A stretch of 8,237 nucleotides of DNA from an uncultured bacterium (GCA_937863625.1 CALMGO010000213.1:1-8237); one strand, 5' to 3'; counted from the stretch's first letter, positions 1-6,951 are shown. Notes: generated by a model from the sequence alone, not told the origin. Made by a program: numbers and translations.

Positions 1-1
1 C

Positions 2-529
2 TTTGCAAACGGGATCCCGTACCAGATCGTCGACCCCGCCGTTAACCTCGGCAAGTCCTGCGTCCTCGTCGCGCGCCGCGAAAGCGATATCCCCATGGAG
101 GTCCCGCTGCCCGTCACCGGCCGCTGGGCTTCGCTTATCTTTGTCCAGTCCGCCACCGAAAGGGGCGCCGATTCGATTCACGCCGGGGACGCGACTCATT
201 TCCCCCGTGAATCAAGCGAGCTCATCGGCTTCTACCGCATACAATATGCCGACGGCATCGTCGATTCCTACGGCATACGCTATGACGAGACCGTCGCTCG
301 CTGGGATGCCGGCCTCGCTACCCCCTATTACTTCACTCGCGCCCTCGCGGCCGGCACGCTTCCAGATGGCAAGACGGCCGTGCTCTGGGCCTCCGAATGG
401 ACTAACCCCCGGCCGGATGTGGCAATAGGCTCCGTGACGTTCTGTGGCGCTCCCGGTTCCTCCGGCTCCTGCCCCATACTCTTCGGCGTCACCGGCGTCG
501 AAAAGCCACGCGTCGAAGACTACAGGTAG
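2..529 (+). CDS. C-terminal part of a carbohydrate-active (glycoside-hydrolase-like) protein, 5' truncated
   Basis: The frame is open from the window edge (first full codon at position 2) to a TAG at 527-529, giving 175 residues of a larger protein whose start lies outside. The fragment opens with GIPYQIVDPAVNLGKSCVLV. It then has a strand-rich stretch (VPLPVTGRWASLIFVQSA), a GFYRIQYADG segment, and ends with a TAVLWASEWTNPRPDVAIGSVTF block. From family knowledge, a 'GIPF-x-IIDP-x-N-x-GKS' opening followed by 'YxVxYADG' and 'EWxNPxPDxxI' is typical of a beta-sandwich accessory domain. That domain sits at the C-terminus of secreted glycoside hydrolases and related polysaccharide-degrading proteins in PVC and other environmental bacteria. 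No catalytic domain is visible, so the substrate cannot be stated. The ATG at 95 is internal to this conserved domain and is not the true start. The gene ends 12 bases before a strong hairpin terminator. Confidence 0.7.
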   Translation, partial: FANGIPYQIVDPAVNLGKSCVLVARRESDIPMEVPLPVTGRWASLIFVQSATERGADSIHAGDATHFPRESSELIGFYRIQYADGIVDSYGIRYDETVARWDAGLATPYYFTRALAAGTLPDGKTAVLWASEWTNPRPDVAIGSVTFCGAPGSSGSCPILFGVTGVEKPRVEDYR

Positions 530-541
530 ACGAAATAAAAC

Positions 542-569
542 GGGGCGTCCGATCTCAACCGGACGCCCC
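542..569. terminator. Bidirectional rho-independent terminator between convergent genes
   Basis: A perfect 10-bp stem (GGGGCGTCCG at 542-551, CGGACGCCCC at 560-569) closes an 8-base loop. On the plus strand it is followed by TATTTC. On the minus strand it is followed by GTTTTATTTC, a better U-tract. It sits 12 bases after the plus-strand stop at 529 and about 40 bases past the 3' end of the convergent aldo/keto reductase gene, so it probably ends both transcripts. Confidence 0.85.
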
Positions 570-608
570 TATTTCAAAACCGCGGCGAAAGACCCGCGCG
601 CGGTGCGG

Positions 609-1580
609 CTACTCTGTAAATAGTTCCCTCAGCCATGCCGCGTCGGACTGTGATACCGGCTTGCCCGCCGCCGCAATATCCACCTTCACCTGCCTGAGAT
701 TCCGAAATCCCACTATCGGACAGCACACGTACTCGTGCGCGAGCAAGAACTGTATCGCCACCCGTGCGAGGTCTTCCGTTGTCTTGCCGAAACGTTCCTT
801 CACCTTTGCAAGTTTCGCGTGCACCTTCGCGAGACTCGAGCCGCCGTAGAGTTCCTTGCCTCGCCTGTTGTCCCCTTCGGGAAATTCCGGCGGGTTTTTC
901 GGGTCAAATTTATCCAATAGCAGCCCGCGTTCGAGCGGGCTGAACGCCACCAGAGACAACCCGCGCTTCTTCATCAGTTCCGGCACCGGGTTGCCCGGCC
1001 GCACCATGTTGTCAAACATCATGCTCGCGTGTGCCTGCAGTACGTCCGGCTCGATTACCGGCACCAACCGCGCGAAATCGTCATTGCCGTATGCGCTCAG
1101 TCCCAGAAGGCGAATCTTGCCTTCCTTGCGAAGCGCCCTTACCGTTTCGACCGCGCCTTCAAGATACATGTCGTTCTCGCCGAAATCCCCGTGGTGAAAG
1201 TAGTATATGTCGATGCACTCGCGTTTGAGATTCGCGAGCGACTGCTCGCACTGCTGCCTGATGTGAAGCGGAGTATACGCATGTGGCGCTGTCCCCTGAA
1301 AGTGACCGACCTTCGTCGATATGATGATGTCCCGGCCCACTCCTTCGAGCGCCCGCTGGAGCATCCTCTCCGCGCGCCCGTCGCCGTAGACGTCCGCGTT
1401 GTCAAAGTGGTTTACCCCCTGTTCGACCGCATAGTGAACCGCCTCGATGACTTCCTTTTCATTCGGCTCCGCCCAGCCTATCGAGTTGCCCCTGTTCCAG
1501 TTGGGGCCTCCCATCGTCCAGCACCCGAGGCTTATTTCGGAGACCTTTACGTCTGTCTTGCCTACCTTGCGATAATCCAT
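609..1580 (-). CDS. Aldo/keto reductase
   Basis: A 323-residue NAD(P)H-dependent oxidoreductase of the aldo/keto reductase superfamily, which interconverts carbonyls and alcohols on sugars and small metabolites in the cytoplasm. The length is normal for the (beta/alpha)8 barrel. The catalytic tetrad is visible: Asp60 and Tyr65 in HFDNADVYG, Lys90 in ISTKVG, and His129 in DIYYFHHGD. The cofactor phosphate-binding stretch near the C-terminus is GFRNLRQV (291-298). A TTG codon at 1581-1583 is also in frame. I chose ATG at 1580 because GGGAGGAG (1587-1594) is then spaced six bases away, against three for TTG. It is a single gene, convergent with the upstream carbohydrate-active gene and divergent from the DUF502 gene. 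The physiological substrate cannot be told; a sugar or sugar-derived ketone would fit the surroundings. Confidence 0.93.
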   Translation of the reverse strand: MDYRKVGKTDVKVSEISLGCWTMGGPNWNRGNSIGWAEPNEKEVIEAVHYAVEQGVNHFDNADVYGDGRAERMLQRALEGVGRDIIISTKVGHFQGTAPHAYTPLHIRQQCEQSLANLKRECIDIYYFHHGDFGENDMYLEGAVETVRALRKEGKIRLLGLSAYGNDDFARLVPVIEPDVLQAHASMMFDNMVRPGNPVPELMKKRGLSLVAFSPLERGLLLDKFDPKNPPEFPEGDNRRGKELYGGSSLAKVHAKLAKVKERFGKTTEDLARVAIQFLLAHEYVCCPIVGFRNLRQVKVDIAAAGKPVSQSDAAWLRELFTE

Positions 1581-1586
1581 CAAACA

Positions 1587-1594
1587 CTCCTCCC
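1587..1594 (-). promoter_or_regulatory. Ribosome binding site of the aldo/keto reductase, deciding its start
   Basis: GGGAGGAG on the minus strand is followed by a six-base spacer (TGTTTG) and then ATG. The spacing favours ATG at 1580 over the TTG immediately before it. Confidence 0.75.
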
Positions 1595-1622
1595 GGGAAA
1601 ATGACTCGCCATGAGATTACTG

Positions 1623-1643
1623 AATGTGGAGTTCACATTTATA
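1623..1643. promoter_or_regulatory. Candidate operator palindrome overlapping a minus-strand -10 box
   Basis: AATGTG (1623-1628) and CACATT (1634-1639) form a perfect 6-bp inverted repeat around five bases. The minus-strand complement of 1638-1643 reads TATAAA, a plausible -10 box for the aldo/keto reductase, so the palindrome would overlap the -10 box and start point, as a repressor operator does. I see no good -35 hexamer at 16-18 bases. The palindrome resembles the TGTGA...TCACA of CRP-type sites, but its spacing is too short. Confidence 0.3.
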
Positions 1644-1698
1644 GACAAAAACGCCTTCCCTCGGTTCCCGCAAAAGTCGCTCCCTTTCGCGCTTGCCC

Positions 1699-1727
1699 TT
1701 GCGCTTCATGGCAACTTATCGTTTAAT
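1699..1727 (+). promoter_or_regulatory. Possible sigma70-type promoter for the DUF502-SGNH pair
   Basis: TTGCGC (1699-1704), a 17-base spacer and TTTAAT (1722-1727) lie about 70 bases upstream of the DUF502 start. The -10 matches the consensus at five of six positions and the spacing is ideal. The -35 keeps only the TTG. The remaining sequence from 1584 to 1795 shows no gene. Confidence 0.35.
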
Positions 1728-1783
1728 AGATACCCATGATTCTCCTCGGACGCAAGTCCTTGCCCAGCCATCGCACGTATGAC

Positions 1784-1792
1784 AGGAGGAGG
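1784..1792 (+). promoter_or_regulatory. Ribosome binding site deciding the DUF502 start
   Basis: AGGAGGAGG lies directly before ATG at 1796, with core AGGAGG to ATG spacing of six bases. The in-frame ATG at 1736 has no comparable signal, so the shorter protein is preferred. Confidence 0.8.
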
Positions 1793-1795
1793 CCG

Positions 1796-2422
1796 ATGTT
1801 TCCGACGCTTCGCAGACTCGCCGGCTTTGTAGGCCAGGGGCTTCTGGCCGTGCTGCCTCTTCTCCTGACGATCAGCATCCTTGCATGGCTTGCCGCCAAG
1901 GCCGAAGGCCTCTTCAGCGTGCCCATCAAGTACTTCCTCGAGGAGCGCTACGTTCGCGGCATGGGTATTGTCTTTGGACTCGTCGTCACCGCCTTTGTCG
2001 GCGCCGCGGTCAATTTCTACATCGGCGAAAAACTCCTCGCCCTCGGTAACTATATAATTGAGAAAATCCCCCTCGCAAAGACCCTCTTCGGCGCCATAAA
2101 GGACATGCTCAGCCTTTTCGGTGGGCAGAAAAAGTCTTTCAACAGCGTTGTGCTCCTGACCTTGCCGGGTTCATCGCAGAAGATTCTTGGGCTGGTCACC
2201 CGCGAGGGGTTTCCCGATATGCAGGGCTTTCCCGACGACGCCATCGCCGTCTACGTGCCCATGAGTTACCAGCTTGGCGGATTTACGTACATCGTGCCCA
2301 GAGATAATGTCGAGCCGGTCGCCATGTCCGTCGAGGAGGCGCTTCGTTTCGCCGTTACCGCTGGCATCACCGCCTCGCCGCACGCGCCTGTCGCGGCCGT
2401 CGACACCGATAAGGAGAAGTAA
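1796..2422 (+). CDS. DUF502 family membrane protein
   Basis: A 208-residue inner-membrane protein of the DUF502 family, whose biochemical role is not established. Two hydrophobic helices are clear: residues about 11-34 (LLAVLPLLLTISILAWLAA) and about 54-76 (GIVFGLVVTAFVGAAVNF). After them comes the family's conserved soluble part: a KIPLAKTLFGAIKDM segment at 90-104, a VVLLTLPG strand, and a YVPMSYQLGGFTYIVPRDNV stretch at 153-172. It ends with the typical MSVEEALRFAVTAGI (177-191). Many relatives carry 'PTTPNPTSG' at the position of PMSYQLGG here, so that loop differs. The start was chosen from the strong Shine-Dalgarno sequence at 1784-1792. It is followed after one base by a secreted SGNH-like gene, so the two are almost certainly co-transcribed. 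The coding strand is rich in C at third positions. Confidence 0.9.
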   Translation: MFPTLRRLAGFVGQGLLAVLPLLLTISILAWLAAKAEGLFSVPIKYFLEERYVRGMGIVFGLVVTAFVGAAVNFYIGEKLLALGNYIIEKIPLAKTLFGAIKDMLSLFGGQKKSFNSVVLLTLPGSSQKILGLVTREGFPDMQGFPDDAIAVYVPMSYQLGGFTYIVPRDNVEPVAMSVEEALRFAVTAGITASPHAPVAAVDTDKEK

Positions 2423-2423
2423 A

Positions 2424-3764
2424 ATGCCCGCTACGAAAGCAGCGCAGTCCATCCTCGCAATCATCCTTGCTTTGTTTCTCTTTGTACAAAGCGCACCGGC
2501 AGGAGAAAAACCCATGTCTGACGACTCCGTGAAGATGACGCGCCTGGACCAGTTGGTCGAGGCCAACATAATCGCCGTCCACGCCTACGAGGTCCTCCTC
2601 GTCGAAAAGGCCGGCAAAGGCGAAGTGGATTGCTTCGCCCCCGGCTCCATGTCCGCAGCCGACCTTGATGCGGTAGTTGCGCACCAGGCCGCGATCCTGG
2701 CCGCTGACCCTGTCGAGGTATCCAAGTGGGTCTCGGGCGCTCCGTCCGCCTTCGCCCCCGCGACGGACCTCAATCCCATCCTTGCCGCGCCGCTTGCCCT
2801 TTCCGAGAAACTCCCCGTCAATGTCTTCTCCGATTATCTCGAAGCCGCCGTCGAGGTCGACCGCGTCAAGATCCGCGCCATTGCCAATCTCTACCAGACC
2901 TGCTTTGAAATGGAGCGTGACGGCACCATCCTTTGGGACCTCATGCACTTCTACCGCGCCATAGGCCTGCCGATTTCCATCGCCGAACTCGGCCTGCCCA
3001 CCGATGACGCGAGTCTCCTCGCCACCGCCGAAAAACTCGCCCCCCTTTCATGCTCAGAGCCTTTTGGCGACGACCCCGCCACCCCGTTCGCATGGCATAT
3101 AGTCGGCGTCAAGATCGCCAACTGGGGCAATAAGTACAACCACATCCGCGACCAGTACACCCTCGCCCGTGAGTTGCTCCGTGAACCGGATATCCGCGTC
3201 CTCATCCCGCGCATTCGCTCCCTGAAGCCGCAGAAGATCGCGACCATCGGCCATTCCTTCACCATGCAGAGCCACTGGGCCTCGCCCGGCACCTTCGTCT
3301 CTATCGTGACCGCCGTCTTCCAGATGGAAAACCCCGACGTCGTCGTCCGCCAATGGCAGGGGGGAGGCCTTACCGCCACCCGTGCCTATAAGAATTTCTA
3401 CCAGGACGCCCTTGCCTGGAAACCTGACAGGGTGCTTTTCGCCTTCGCCTTGAGGACCGATGAAGACATCCAACGGATGAAGGAAATGGCCAAAGGCTTC
3501 GCCGCCGCAGGCGCCCAGGTCTACGCCTTTGACAACCTCCGCGACCCCTCTGAGGATGCCGCCAGAAATCAGCTCAATAAAGCCCTCACCGACGAAACCG
3601 GCATGGCCGTCATTGAAGTCGGCCGACTCATCCACGACGCCCCCGACAGGGACAAGTTCGTCTGCCTCGACAATATCCACATGACCGAGCCTTACCACAT
3701 GCTCATGGCCAGGCAGTGGCTCAAGTTCCTCATCGGCGCCCGTGGCGCCGCGCTGCCCGAATAG
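2424..3764 (+). CDS. Secreted SGNH/GDSL-hydrolase-like protein with a long helical N-terminal region
   Basis: A 446-residue protein. Residues 1-26 look like a signal peptide: lysine at 5, a hydrophobic core at 9-22 (SILAIILALFLFVQ) and SAPA before the likely cleavage site at 26/27. Residues about 40-260 are mostly helical and match no domain I recognise. From about 270 an SGNH-type fold is suggested. IATIGHSFT puts a candidate nucleophile at Ser278 (block I), QGGG at 312-315 fits the block II glycine, and CLDNIHMTEPYH supplies the Asp416-xx-His419 of block V. The block III Asn (GxND) is not evident; FAFALRTDED occupies that region. It may be an esterase, deacetylase or acyltransferase relative acting on envelope or extracellular polysaccharide, or a non-catalytic member. 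AAGGAG (2411-2416) supports ATG at 2424, one base after the DUF502 stop. A second ATG at 2514 is discussed under findings. Confidence 0.75.
   Translation: MPATKAAQSILAIILALFLFVQSAPAGEKPMSDDSVKMTRLDQLVEANIIAVHAYEVLLVEKAGKGEVDCFAPGSMSAADLDAVVAHQAAILAADPVEVSKWVSGAPSAFAPATDLNPILAAPLALSEKLPVNVFSDYLEAAVEVDRVKIRAIANLYQTCFEMERDGTILWDLMHFYRAIGLPISIAELGLPTDDASLLATAEKLAPLSCSEPFGDDPATPFAWHIVGVKIANWGNKYNHIRDQYTLARELLREPDIRVLIPRIRSLKPQKIATIGHSFTMQSHWASPGTFVSIVTAVFQMENPDVVVRQWQGGGLTATRAYKNFYQDALAWKPDRVLFAFALRTDEDIQRMKEMAKGFAAAGAQVYAFDNLRDPSEDAARNQLNKALTDETGMAVIEVGRLIHDAPDRDKFVCLDNIHMTEPYHMLMARQWLKFLIGARGAALPE
2501..2516 (+). promoter_or_regulatory. Possible internal translation start inside the SGNH gene
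   Basis: AGGAGA at 2501-2506 precedes an in-frame ATG at 2514 (Met31) by seven bases. A product starting there would lack the signal peptide. The sequence may simply be codons for the cleavage region (PAGEK), so it is only a candidate. Confidence 0.25.
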
Positions 3765-3772
3765 GGCAGGCG

Positions 3773-3944
3773 ATGCTCTGTTGAACAGGCCGTTCAAGCG
3801 ACCCGATGAGTGAAATTGGTGACTGACTCCGGAGCCCACGAGGCTTCATCTTGCGCCTTGCCGGTTCCCGGAAGTGTCTGTCACCAATTCACGCCCCCTT
3901 TGCAGGAACCTTTCTGCTGATTCGCGCTGGCCTTTTCAACTGAG
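3773..3944. repeat. Dispersed nested inverted-repeat element, copy 1
   Basis: The outer arms are GCTCTGTTGAACAGGCC (3775-3791) and GGCCTTTTCAACTGAGC (3929-3945), pairing at 15 of 17 positions. The inner arms are GTGAAATTGGTGACTGAC (3810-3827) and GTGTCTGTCACCAATTCAC (3874-3892), near-perfect reverse complements. Copy 2 at 7053-7235 shares blocks of 13 (3773-3785), 21 (3807-3827), 28 (3873-3900) and 12 bases (3924-3935) with it, while the 45-base centre is unrelated. It begins eight bases after the SGNH stop codon. It has no open frame of its own and no U-tract, so it is not an ordinary terminator. It is most like a non-autonomous transposable or REP-type element. Confidence 0.8.
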
Positions 3945-3967
3945 CTGGCAGGGGTCTGCACAAAGTG

Positions 3968-3996
3968 ACAAGGGGCGGCTTTTGGCCGCCCCTTGT
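3968..3996. terminator. Hairpin terminator between the SGNH and GH4 genes
   Basis: A perfect 12-bp stem (ACAAGGGGCGGC at 3968-3979, GCCGCCCCTTGT at 3985-3996) with loop TTTTG is followed by ATTTTCCCC on the plus strand. It lies 23 bases past the stop of the minus-strand GH4 gene and about 200 bases past the SGNH stop, after the repeat element. The minus-strand tail (CACTTTG) is poor in U, so termination for GH4 would rely mainly on the stem. Confidence 0.8.
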
Positions 3997-4019
3997 ATTT
4001 TCCCCCTCGCAATTCCCTG

Positions 4020-5429
4020 CTATTTCCCGCGCTTTTTCCACTTCGGCAGCCATTTGCCGAGCGCCGATATGAAGTCGTCAAGCAGCGGATCTATCTCGTA
4101 CATGTCCCGGACAAACGGGTCGAGAAATAACGCCTGCCTCGCCGCCTCGCGGTCTCCCTCGAGTGACGCCTTGATACTGAGCTCGTGAATCGCCGTCCAC
4201 TGCGACAAGAGCGCCGTGCACGCAGTCGGGAGCACGAGTTCCTTGCCCTTGTAACCTGTCTTGGTCACTGTCACCATGACCTCGACGCACGCGGTCTTTG
4301 GCAGTCCAGCGATATATCCGTCGTTGAGGATATTGACGACGCGTGTCGTCGGCGTTCCCTTCATGACGGCCCACATCAGTTCATGTGCGTGTTCCGTCGT
4401 CATAAAATCCATGTCCTCAACGGGCCCGTCGCCGTACGCCCACTTGAGCAGTATCTCCGGTGGCTTTCTCGATACGCTCGGCAGCGCTCCGCGGCCCTTC
4501 TTGACCTTTTTCACATGAAGGCCCATCTCCTTGACGTATTTCTTCGTGAGAAAGTATTTATAAAACTCCGCCGCGTGCTCATCCCCCGTCGACGGAAATG
4601 CGCCGAGGATATTGTACAGGTCCTGCTGAATGTTCGTCTTCTCGGTCTTGCCGAGCAGAGTGTCTTCGAGTTTTTCCCCGGACTTCTCCGCATCCTGGAC
4701 TATCGTGTGAATGCGTTCCTTGCCCTTTATAACCAGCGATGTCACAAACGACATGTGGTTCACGCCGCCGACTTTCATCTCTATCGCATCGGGCGTCGTC
4801 TTGTAAACGCGTGCGAAAAATGTCAGCAGGTCTTCCGCACTGTGGCAGAGCCCCATCGTGCGGATGCCGCTGAAGCGGTTTATCGTCCCTGAAATGCAGC
4901 TCATCGGGTTTGTGAAGTTGAGAAGCGTCGCCTTCGGGCAGTACTTCTCCATGTCCCGCGCGATATCGAGTACGACCGGCAGCGTCCTCAGGTTTCTCGC
5001 CAGAGCCGCCGGACCCATCGTGTCGCCTACCGTCACGTAGTAGCCGTGCTTCGCGCATACCTCGGCCGCGCGTTCGTCGGCCTCGAGCCCGCCCACCGTA
5101 ATCGACAGCAGCACCACGTCCGCGCCCTTAAGCGCCGTCTTGCGGTCCTTTGTCCGGATGACCCTCATATGAGCGCCCGACTGCGCAATCATCTTTTCCA
5201 ACAGGTCGCCCACGATTCGCAGCGGCTGGTCCGCCAGGTCCAGGAGTACCACCTCGCACTCGTCAAACCCCCCGACAAGCAGCATATCCCGCACGACCTT
5301 GTGGACAAATTTGTAAGACGTCCCCACAAAGACCACGCGCGCCTGGCCCACCGTCCCCTTGTTGCGCACGACCTCTTCAACGGGGTACATCTTGCCGTCC
5401 GATGCCAATGCCATCTTCATCTTTGCCAT
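4020..5429 (-). CDS. Glycoside hydrolase family 4-like protein (NAD-dependent alpha-galactosidase/alpha-glucosidase type)
   Basis: A 469-residue cytoplasmic enzyme. Family GH4 cleaves glycosides by an unusual redox route: NAD+ oxidises C3 of the sugar, a divalent metal helps elimination, then water adds and the sugar is reduced again. Seen here are the N-terminal nucleotide-binding region with GTSYKF (36-41) and LLDLADQPLR (62-71), the LNFTNPMSC signature (N174, P175), the metal-ligand GLCHS (C195, H196) and GGVNHMSF (N224, H225). Further on are GDEHAAEFYKYF (282-293) and a C-terminal NDGYIAGLPKTACVEV (369-384). The usual GAGS dinucleotide loop is replaced by VGTSY, and about 30 residues precede the first strand, more than in typical members. 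AAGGAG (5436-5441) six bases before ATG supports this start. The CHS triad fits the MelA/AglA group rather than a malate dehydrogenase, but substrate and activity are unproven. A promoter lies at 5481-5508. Confidence 0.85.
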   Translation of the reverse strand: MAKMKMALASDGKMYPVEEVVRNKGTVGQARVVFVGTSYKFVHKVVRDMLLVGGFDECEVVLLDLADQPLRIVGDLLEKMIAQSGAHMRVIRTKDRKTALKGADVVLLSITVGGLEADERAAEVCAKHGYYVTVGDTMGPAALARNLRTLPVVLDIARDMEKYCPKATLLNFTNPMSCISGTINRFSGIRTMGLCHSAEDLLTFFARVYKTTPDAIEMKVGGVNHMSFVTSLVIKGKERIHTIVQDAEKSGEKLEDTLLGKTEKTNIQQDLYNILGAFPSTGDEHAAEFYKYFLTKKYVKEMGLHVKKVKKGRGALPSVSRKPPEILLKWAYGDGPVEDMDFMTTEHAHELMWAVMKGTPTTRVVNILNDGYIAGLPKTACVEVMVTVTKTGYKGKELVLPTACTALLSQWTAIHELSIKASLEGDREAARQALFLDPFVRDMYEIDPLLDDFISALGKWLPKWKKRGK

Positions 5430-5480
5430 TACGCGCTCCTTCTGTGGCGCTGTGCCGTAAAATGTTTCTGAGCTTCCCCC

Positions 5481-5508
5481 ATCTTAGCCCCTGCCGCCTG
5501 CCTGTCAA
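5481..5508 (-). promoter_or_regulatory. Sigma70-type promoter for the GH4 gene
   Basis: On the minus strand, TTGACA (5503-5508) is followed by a 16-base spacer and TAAGAT (5481-5486). The -35 is a perfect consensus and the -10 matches at four of six positions. It implies a leader of roughly 45 bases before ATG at 5429, so GH4 can be expressed separately from the EEP gene upstream of it. Confidence 0.55.
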
Positions 5509-5550
5509 TCACGGCATCATGCCTGCCTTCTCGTAGGGCGCCACGCCGCT

Positions 5551-6537
5551 TCAGGGCAGTGCAAGCGTGACCAGAACCGGAAAGTGGTCGCTCCCGATCG
5601 ATGGCCCCACAGACCGCGATACGACAGCCACATCCTGCGAGTGAAAACAGTGGTCGATCGGTATCCGCGCCGGTGCGAAAAACGTCGGCCACGTGAGCGC
5701 CGGACCCCGCCCCCTCGACGCATCGACAAGAGCGGCGTCCCGGCCAAACTTCCGCACCGCGTGGCTCCAGGATGCCGCGTTGAGATCGCCCGCAAGGACA
5801 AGCGGCGTCTTGCACGCCCGAGCGACGCCCGCTATGTAGTCGAGTTGCAGATTCCTGAGCCTCCATGTCTCGGCGCCCCCGGGCGGTGTCGCGTGTGTTC
5901 CTATGATCGACAGTGCCCGTCCGTCGATATTTATCTGCACATACGCCGAAGGGATGTCATATTGTGTCATGCAGACGATTTCACTCTTCACAAAGGCACG
6001 CCTGCTCATGAGGCCCATTCCAAAATTGTCGTAGTTGTGCGTGCTTGCGATTACATGTGGATATGTGTCCTCCAGCGCCTTCATTGACTCGATCCATCCA
6101 TCGCTCACTTCCTCGAGAACGACAACGTCCGGAGAATGCCTCGTTATGTACTCGCGCACGAGGTCTACCCGTCGATTGGCTGTGTTGACGTTTATGTATG
6201 CGAGCGTGACCAGGTGAGTGTCCCGTTGCGGCGATGGTCTGCGCGCCGCAAAGGGTAGCGCCACTATGATGATGTTCACGACGACGAAAGCTGCGAAGAA
6301 TGCCGCCGTCCGTTTCCCGCGACATGCCACAAGCACCAGGGCTGATATCGCGAGCATTGCGATGTATTGCAACCGGAAATGTGAGAAGAGATCGAAAAAC
6401 CACCACCATCTTTCGCCAAATCCCGCCAGAGTGGCCGTCGCCGCCACATATCCCGCCGCCGCGGCCAGACCCGTTGCGCCGAACCTGACGCTCAGAAACT
6501 TTGCCGTCCCCTTTGGCTTCTCTGTGTTGCTCGTCAT
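5551..6537 (-). CDS. Membrane-anchored endonuclease/exonuclease/phosphatase (EEP) superfamily protein
   Basis: A 328-residue protein. The N-terminal third has three hydrophobic helices (about 20-40, 56-72 and 78-97); the rest is an EEP-fold metal-dependent phosphoesterase domain. Conserved residues in order are Asn116/Asn118 in YINVNTANRR, Glu142-Glu143 in VVVLEEV, His215 in IIGTHATPP, Asp251 and Asn253 in LAGDLNA, Asp295-His296 in IPIDHCF, and Ser316-Asp317-His318 in GSDHFPV. The fold's catalytic set appears intact. Positive residues before helix 1 and between helices 2 and 3 (CRGKRT) suggest that the catalytic domain faces the periplasm. EEP proteins of this layout (E. coli YafD is a comparison) have no firmly known substrate; nucleic acid, phospholipid or another phosphodiester are all possible. 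GAGGAG (6543-6548) lies five bases before ATG. The gene follows the cupin gene by 78 bases and may share its transcript. Confidence 0.87.
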   Translation of the reverse strand: MTSNTEKPKGTAKFLSVRFGATGLAAAAGYVAATATLAGFGERWWWFFDLFSHFRLQYIAMLAISALVLVACRGKRTAAFFAAFVVVNIIIVALPFAARRPSPQRDTHLVTLAYINVNTANRRVDLVREYITRHSPDVVVLEEVSDGWIESMKALEDTYPHVIASTHNYDNFGMGLMSRRAFVKSEIVCMTQYDIPSAYVQINIDGRALSIIGTHATPPGGAETWRLRNLQLDYIAGVARACKTPLVLAGDLNAASWSHAVRKFGRDAALVDASRGRGPALTWPTFFAPARIPIDHCFHSQDVAVVSRSVGPSIGSDHFPVLVTLALP

Positions 6538-6615
6538 GTCCGCTCCTCTGCCTCCGTTTATCGCGCCTCAGTCACGTGCTAATACGAAGCAGCGGAGGAT
6601 TTGTTCGCCGCATTT

Positions 6616-6951
6616 TCAAAGAAACCGGTTCACATATATGTATTCCAGAGTCTCCCCCTCGCCGACTTCGACGTAGTGCTCCGTCTCCAGCGGTATGTTT
6701 GCCACCATCCCGGCCGTGACCCTGTGCCGCACGCCTCCCAGCACCAGCGTCCCGCTCCCGCCGACGACGAGATACGCCTGCTCCCAGTCCGTGTGCGAGT
6801 TGGCCGGCGTCGTCTCCGGCCCCTCTACCACGACGTACCCCGCCGCGACGTTGCCCATCGTCCCCTTGGGGATTATCTTGTAGTAAGCGTTCCTGCCGCC
6901 CTCCTGGTAATACTCGCACTCGACAAACTTCCTCACAAGTTCTTCCCCCAT
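6616..6951 (-). CDS. Small single-domain cupin protein
   Basis: A 111-residue cupin (Cupin_2 type) beta-barrel. Motif 1 reads SHTDWEQAYLVVGGSGTLVLGG, written in two parts: SHTDWEQAYLV (52-62) and VGGSGTLVLGG (63-73). It has His53, Asp55 in place of the usual second His, and Glu57. Motif 2 is GMVANIPLETEH (81-92), the classic G-x5-P-x4-H with His92. A metal site formed by His53, Glu57, His92 and perhaps Asp55 is therefore likely. Such small cupins act as sugar isomerases or epimerases, dioxygenases, or ligand sensors; nothing here decides between these. A GTG at 6952-6954 is also in frame, but AAAGGAG would be only two bases from it, so ATG at 6951 is preferred (five-base spacing). The promoter candidate lies at 7026-7054 beside repeat copy 2, and the EEP gene follows. 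Confidence 0.88.
   Translation of the reverse strand: MGEELVRKFVECEYYQEGGRNAYYKIIPKGTMGNVAAGYVVVEGPETTPANSHTDWEQAYLVVGGSGTLVLGGVRHRVTAGMVANIPLETEHYVEVGEGETLEYIYVNRFL

Noticed and set aside
1581..1583. TTG start for the aldo/keto reductase
   Set aside because: It leaves only three bases after the Shine-Dalgarno sequence, while the next codon, ATG, has ideal spacing.
1623..1639. CRP/FNR-type binding site
   Set aside because: The half-sites are closer together than in CRP sites (TGTGA-N6-TCACA) and lack the FNR core. It is retained only as a generic palindrome.
3773..3944. Repeat copy 1 as the transcription terminator of the SGNH gene
   Set aside because: Neither arm is followed by a U-tract, and a conventional strong hairpin lies just downstream at 3968-3996.
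4185..4892. Long open frame on the plus strand opposite the GH4 gene (and similar ones at 1029-1604, 3054-3839 and 5584-6087)
   Set aside because: All lie antisense to genes with clear family motifs. They lack ribosome binding sites and have low-complexity, Arg-rich translations typical of high-GC shadow frames.
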